37,475 nt of DNA from Methylococcaceae bacterium. GTDB taxonomy: Bacteria; Pseudomonadota; Gammaproteobacteria; Methylococcales; Methylomonadaceae. Shown piece by piece: positions 34,295 to 37,475 of this stretch. The position numbers and the translations under genes are program-made. Location: NCBI GenBank assembly GCA_021647145.1, contig JAKIVF010000019.1:1-37475 (forward strand). Direction: 5' to 3'. The first letter of the stretch is position 1, and the number at the start of each line of letters is the position of its first letter. Below the pieces are notes generated by a model that did no database searches, was not told the origin of the DNA, and saw only the letters and a list, made by a program, of their open reading frames with translations.

Positions 34295-34320
34295 GAAGTA
34301 TATATATACGGTAAAGCAGA

Positions 34321-34346
34321 AAAAACCGGTATAATACTCGGTTTTT
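34321..34346 (+). promoter_or_regulatory. TATAAT embedded in a terminator-like hairpin before rph
   Basis: AAAAACCG (34321-34328) and CGGTTTTT (34339-34346) form an eight-base stem with A-tract and T-tract, as in a bidirectional terminator. The loop contains a perfect -10 hexamer TATAAT (34330-34335) with no good -35 at the proper distance. If used, transcription would begin near 34342, giving rph an almost leaderless message. The hairpin and hexamer are seen; the function is inferred. Confidence 0.35.
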
Positions 34347-34361
34347 CAAATGAATAACTCA

Positions 34362-35087
34362 ATGAGACCAAGCGGACGTAATCCTGATCAATTAAGAGAT
34401 GTTAAATTTACCTGTAATTATACCAAACATGCTGAAGGCTCTGTTATGGTTGAATTTGGCGACACGCGTGTTCTCTGTACAGCATCGGTAGAACAGAGAG
34501 TTCCTCGTTTTTTAAAAGGAAAAGGAGAAGGCTGGGTTACTGCAGAATATGGAATGTTGCCAAGATCTACAAATGACCGTATGGGTCGAGAAGCGAGTAG
34601 AGGAAAACAAGGTGGGCGTACTCTAGAAATTCAACGATTAATAGGCCGCTCTCTACGTGCAGGGATTGATTTAAAAGCTTTAGGGGAACATACCATTACA
34701 ATAGATTGCGATGTGATTCAAGCAGACGGGGGGACTCGTACAGCATCAGTTACCGGAGGGTTTGTTGCCCTATCTATTGCCATAGAACATATGTTGAAGA
34801 AGAGAATGATTAAAAAATCCCCTCTTCATGGTCATATTGCTTCAATTTCTGTTGGTATTTTTAATGGCACCCCTGTGTTAGATCTAGATTATGCTGAAGA
34901 TAGTAATGCCGAAACGGATATGAATGTAGTCATGAACGATGCCGCTGCCTTTATAGAAATACAGGGCACTGCTGAAGGACATGCTTTTAGAAAAGATGAG
35001 CTAAACGCAATGCTTGAGTTAGCTGAGCATGGAATTACTCAATTATTAGAAAAACAACGAGAAGCTCTTGAGATAGTAGGAGAATAG
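34362..35087 (+). CDS. rph: ribonuclease PH
   Basis: This 241-residue phosphorolytic 3'-exoribonuclease matures tRNA 3' ends. It is highly conserved: MRPSGR, CNYTKHAEGSVMVEFGDTRV, CTASVEQRVPRFLKGKGEGW, TAEYGMLPRST, GKQGGRTLEIQRLIGRSLRA, IDCDVIQADGGTRTASVTG and LDLDYAEDSNAETDMNVVM. The phosphate-binding and catalytic residues in these blocks are intact. I use ATG 34362 because the family starts at MRP-x-GR; an in-frame ATG four codons upstream is the alternative. The C-terminal helical segment is full length. Confidence 0.96.
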   Translation: MRPSGRNPDQLRDVKFTCNYTKHAEGSVMVEFGDTRVLCTASVEQRVPRFLKGKGEGWVTAEYGMLPRSTNDRMGREASRGKQGGRTLEIQRLIGRSLRAGIDLKALGEHTITIDCDVIQADGGTRTASVTGGFVALSIAIEHMLKKRMIKKSPLHGHIASISVGIFNGTPVLDLDYAEDSNAETDMNVVMNDAAAFIEIQGTAEGHAFRKDELNAMLELAEHGITQLLEKQREALEIVGE

Positions 35088-35112
35088 TTATAGCAGGGCT
35101 ATTCAATGCTAT

Positions 35113-35513
35113 TCATTGATAACCTAAAACACGTTTCAAACTTAGAGCATTATCGTATAAAGCTACGCTAATTCTCTATTTTATTGAATCGCATTAAGTT
35201 GAGCGAAAATGGCGAATTAACCCCTAGATACTAGGGTTCTTTCGTATTCGAGCACCTTCATCCATTTGCGTATCATGAGCATAGTGTATTCTATTCTCCA
35301 CGCCCCAGTGATTCCTTACCACTTGATAGGCTTCTTTAGCAATTATCTCTTTGGTGCAAAGATAATAAGCTGTTTTTTGTGTTATTCTAAAATCCGTTTT
35401 CCTTTTGTCGAAACGGCCCATAACTCGATGAATACAAACCAGCATTTTAAAATGACTATGCCAAAATTTCGTACTACTCTTTAGCGGAAGTGACCATATT
35501 GATGCGAGTTAAC
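35113..35513 (-). pseudogene. ISAs1-family transposase remnant with several in-frame stops
   Basis: One minus-strand frame shows the C-terminal third of an ISAs1-type DDE transposase: HFKMLVCIHRVMGRFDKRK, TAYYLCTKEI, VVRNHWGVENRIHYAHDTQM and DEGARIRKNPSI. It then meets TAG (35224-35226), two more stops, and resumes in the same frame with RISVALYDNALSLKRVLGYQ before TGA at 35113. The NHWGVEN and RIRKNP blocks and the ALYDNAL end are ISAs1 hallmarks. The catalytic N-terminal part is missing upstream of a TAA near 35515. It is a dead copy; the inverted repeats of the element are not recognisable. Confidence 0.8.
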
Positions 35514-35599
35514 AACAAGGCTAAAAATGATCCACTTCAACAATTGGAACCTGAACTAGTTGGCTCAGGCTAGGTGTTTTTTCAATTAAAGAAGGCACC

Positions 35600-35737
35600 A
35601 TGATTTCAAAAGAAGAGCTCGTGAACATACAAGAATTACATCAACAAGCCACTCACAACGAGCTATTGCCAAACAATTGTGAAGTGGATATACCTATCAT
35701 TTCCATCAATTTTAAAAAAAGGGTATCGGATAAATGA
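35600..35737 (+). pseudogene. probable IS21 IstA N-terminal fragment, frameshifted
   Basis: After AAGG the frame opens MISKEELVNIQELHQQ, which resembles the start of IS21-family IstA transposases. The continuing helix-turn-helix, HSQRAIAKQL, is found two bases out of frame and then stops at TGA. In the original frame, 29 unrelated codons follow to 35737. The fragment covers only the first helix-turn-helix. The IS21 assignment rests on this short motif and is moderate. Confidence 0.5.
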
Positions 35738-36332
35738 AGTTTGCATTGTCGCTCCTTGAATGAGGGACACTTTGCTTGGTGGTTTTTTCAAAACCGGTCC
35801 TGCTTAAATACTTTATCACAGCAATAGGTTCGCCCTGGCTAGTCAAGCCTTGAACTATAGTGTGCGTAGGCGATGACGTACTTGAGAGGAAAGTTTGAAT
35901 GCTTTTTTGTTCATTAAAACAATGATAGAATGAAATTTGATAAAACCTATTATTTCATTGTTTAACATGTATTTTTGACAAATATTCAACCTATGACTTG
36001 CAGGATTTAAGTAATATAAATAGCATTAACATTGTGTAATCATTTTTGCATTTTCATAACCACTGACAATTCATAGAATTAGAGTGTCTTAGTATTATTC
36101 AATTAGGCTAAAACTTGTGGATAATCTAACAACTTTAAGTTAAGGTATTCATTTATATTATTGAAATTTCATTTCATCGACAATAAAAAGCAAAAGAGGT
36201 GTCCTATTACTATTTACACAAAAATATGATTATTTGTCTACCAAATCTAAATAAGAGCAATTAGGAGTATAGATTATCATTTAGACTATTCCTTAATAAA
36301 GTGCCTAAAACACAAAGAGAGAAACAGAAACG
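35738..36332. other. 595-base gap with no supported gene
   Basis: About 200 bases after the IS fragment are less AT-rich and may be older mobile-element debris; one minus-strand frame without a start codon (about 35716-35930) reads IVQGLTSQGEPIAVIKYLSR but matches nothing I know. From 35900 the sequence is strongly AT-rich. AAACAATGA (35917-35925) and TCATTGTTT (35955-35963) form a nine-base inverted repeat with a 29-base loop. The promoter of the outer-membrane protein gene must lie in the last part. Confidence 0.4.
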
Positions 36333-37316
36333 ATGTTAAAAAATATTTGGACTACCATATTTTTACTAACAGTAGTTATTTACCAAAAACCAGCAAATGC
36401 CTTAGATTTGAGAGTGCAACCCAGGTTTAAAACGGGAATCCAGTTTTATGAGTTTGAACAGCCATCTTTTCAATCTCCGGCCCAGGATCCTGAAGGTAAG
36501 TTTCCAAACATTCAGAGTAGTGTAAAATATAGTGATTGGCTTCCGTTTGTAAGTGGAGGAACTACCCTTTTTATTGATCGACTCTTTATTGATGTTGATG
36601 TACAGTATTTATTCGGCGGGCAAGATGACTCCGATTTTTCCAGTCAGAATTTTGTAAAAAGTGGAGGAGCTCTTCAAACCGATGCTGTTCTTCAAAATAA
36701 AAACAGCAGACTAACTGCGGATTTTGACCGTTTTGAATGGGCAATTTCAGCAGGCTTTGAGGTATTTGATAATTTGGTGTTATTTGGGGGTTATAAATAT
36801 GCTAAAACCTCAGTTACTAGTAACATTTTAGGCACTATCGAAAGTTTTCAGCCCAGTAATGGGCAACCTATTCCTTTTCTAACGGGCACAACGCTGGGTG
36901 AAGTGGATATTGAATTTGAATATGATGGTCCCTTTGTTGGTATGAATTATAATTGGAGAATCCAGCAAGGTTTTATGAACGGTGGATTATCTTTCAATTT
37001 TGCCGCCGCATTTTTAGACAGCACATCACAAATTGATCTCAGTAAAGTTGCTGTGAAATCGGCTACGGGACAAGTTATTCCTCTTAATTTCCAAAATAAC
37101 GACGGACAAGGCCGTAATCAATTTACTGAATTAAAGGGTGATAGTATTGGTTACTCTTTTGGTCTCGGGTGGCAAGGCATTACTCCTGTTAAAGGGTTAA
37201 CTTATTTGATGGGGGTTACGGGCTATCTATATCAATTTGACCATATTGAAGGAAAGGATACCGTTGAAAACCGGATTCGTCTGGATTTTGGCCTATCTTA
37301 TGCTTTCGATTTTTAG
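36333..37316 (+). CDS. outer-membrane beta-barrel protein, unknown function
   Basis: The 327-residue protein has a signal peptide (about 1-23, cut near ANA-LDL). The mature part alternates short polar turns with amphipathic strands (TLFIDRLFIDVDVQYLFGG, FEWAISAGFEVFDNLVLFGG, GLTYLMGVTGYLYQF) and ends LDFGLSYAFDF, a classic C-terminal Phe signal for BAM-dependent insertion. The length suggests a barrel of about 10-14 strands. I recognise no specific family; it looks like an outer-membrane beta-barrel of the OmpA/OmpW-like or porin-like size class. GAGAG lies before the ATG. The following 159 bases to the window end show no gene. Confidence 0.72.
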   Translation: MLKNIWTTIFLLTVVIYQKPANALDLRVQPRFKTGIQFYEFEQPSFQSPAQDPEGKFPNIQSSVKYSDWLPFVSGGTTLFIDRLFIDVDVQYLFGGQDDSDFSSQNFVKSGGALQTDAVLQNKNSRLTADFDRFEWAISAGFEVFDNLVLFGGYKYAKTSVTSNILGTIESFQPSNGQPIPFLTGTTLGEVDIEFEYDGPFVGMNYNWRIQQGFMNGGLSFNFAAAFLDSTSQIDLSKVAVKSATGQVIPLNFQNNDGQGRNQFTELKGDSIGYSFGLGWQGITPVKGLTYLMGVTGYLYQFDHIEGKDTVENRIRLDFGLSYAFDF

Positions 37317-37475
37317 AATAGATTTGTTCTTTTCTATTACCAAGAGTCTAAGTACCCACGTAAAATTAATTTAACCTTTCAAGAAAACTCAACATTGTAA
37401 GTTATTCCAATATTAGAAAGTACATTAAATAGTTCTTTCTTCAGGGAAAGATAGGATTCATAAGCTGAGAAAGGC

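Noticed and set aside
34082..34349. Search for a small RNA or riboswitch in the gap before rph
   Set aside because: Only hairpins consistent with termination were found; no conserved riboswitch core could be recognised.
35266..35484. 72-codon plus-strand frame
   Set aside because: It is the complement of the ISAs1 transposase remnant, whose minus-strand reading matches the family.
1..37475. CRISPR arrays, rRNA genes and prophage modules
   Set aside because: No regularly spaced repeats, rRNA-like segments or phage structural genes were seen anywhere in the window.

Overview
The window looks like chromosome from an AT-rich gammaproteobacterium. It has polA, engB, a di-heme cytochrome c4, a FolM-type pteridine reductase, plsY, rph and a DUF2782-type protein, plus a type II secretion operon in the E-F-G-H-I-J-K-L-M-N-D order known from the Xanthomonas xps cluster. 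Methylococcales or a related order would fit (cytochrome c4, several decayed insertion sequences, low GC), but nothing here fixes the genus. No CRISPR array, rRNA or prophage was seen.

Layout. Positions 1-230 are the tail of an IS3-type transposase. Positions 315-2285, all on the minus strand, hold an alpha/beta hydrolase, a small RlpA-like protein, tRNA-Glu(TTC) and a ComEA-like helix-hairpin-helix protein with an extreme lysine tail. Positions 2636-9047 are housekeeping: polA converges on engB, then cytochrome c4, folM, the convergent pair folB-folK, and plsY. Positions 9194-20532 hold a GT2 glycosyltransferase followed by the complete co-directional T2SS operon, with tightly overlapping genes and a strong hairpin-plus-T-tract terminator at 20575-20614. 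Positions 20786-25182 carry the ABC-F protein YheS and several small proteins, among them a 4-OT-like tautomerase gene broken by an in-frame TAG. Positions 25341-34081 are the most distinctive part. Positions 34362-37316 hold rph, a graveyard of ISAs1 and probable IS21 fragments, and an outer-membrane beta-barrel protein.

The region of greatest interest is the putative exopolysaccharide locus at 25341-34081. A hyaluronan-synthase/NodC-like membrane glycosyltransferase is followed by a membrane-anchored protein whose PgaB/NodB-like deacetylase domain has lost its catalytic residues and which also carries a concanavalin-like domain. Next comes a 1,329-residue protein that joins a long TPR superhelix, an apparently intact PgaB-like deacetylase, a second TPR segment and a C-terminal outer-membrane barrel. 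A divergent lipoprotein with another concanavalin-like fold lies upstream. Together they suggest a synthase-dependent system in which the functions of PgaA (export porin) and PgaB (deacetylase) are merged in one polypeptide. The polymer would be a beta-linked HexNAc chain that is partly deacetylated during export. The domains and motifs are read from the sequence; the polymer and the export route are inferred.

The T2SS operon would supply a complete pseudopilus, ATPase, inner-membrane platform and a secretin that carries its own lipobox. No separate GspC with a PDZ domain, prepilin peptidase or pilotin is present in the window, so those would have to lie elsewhere.
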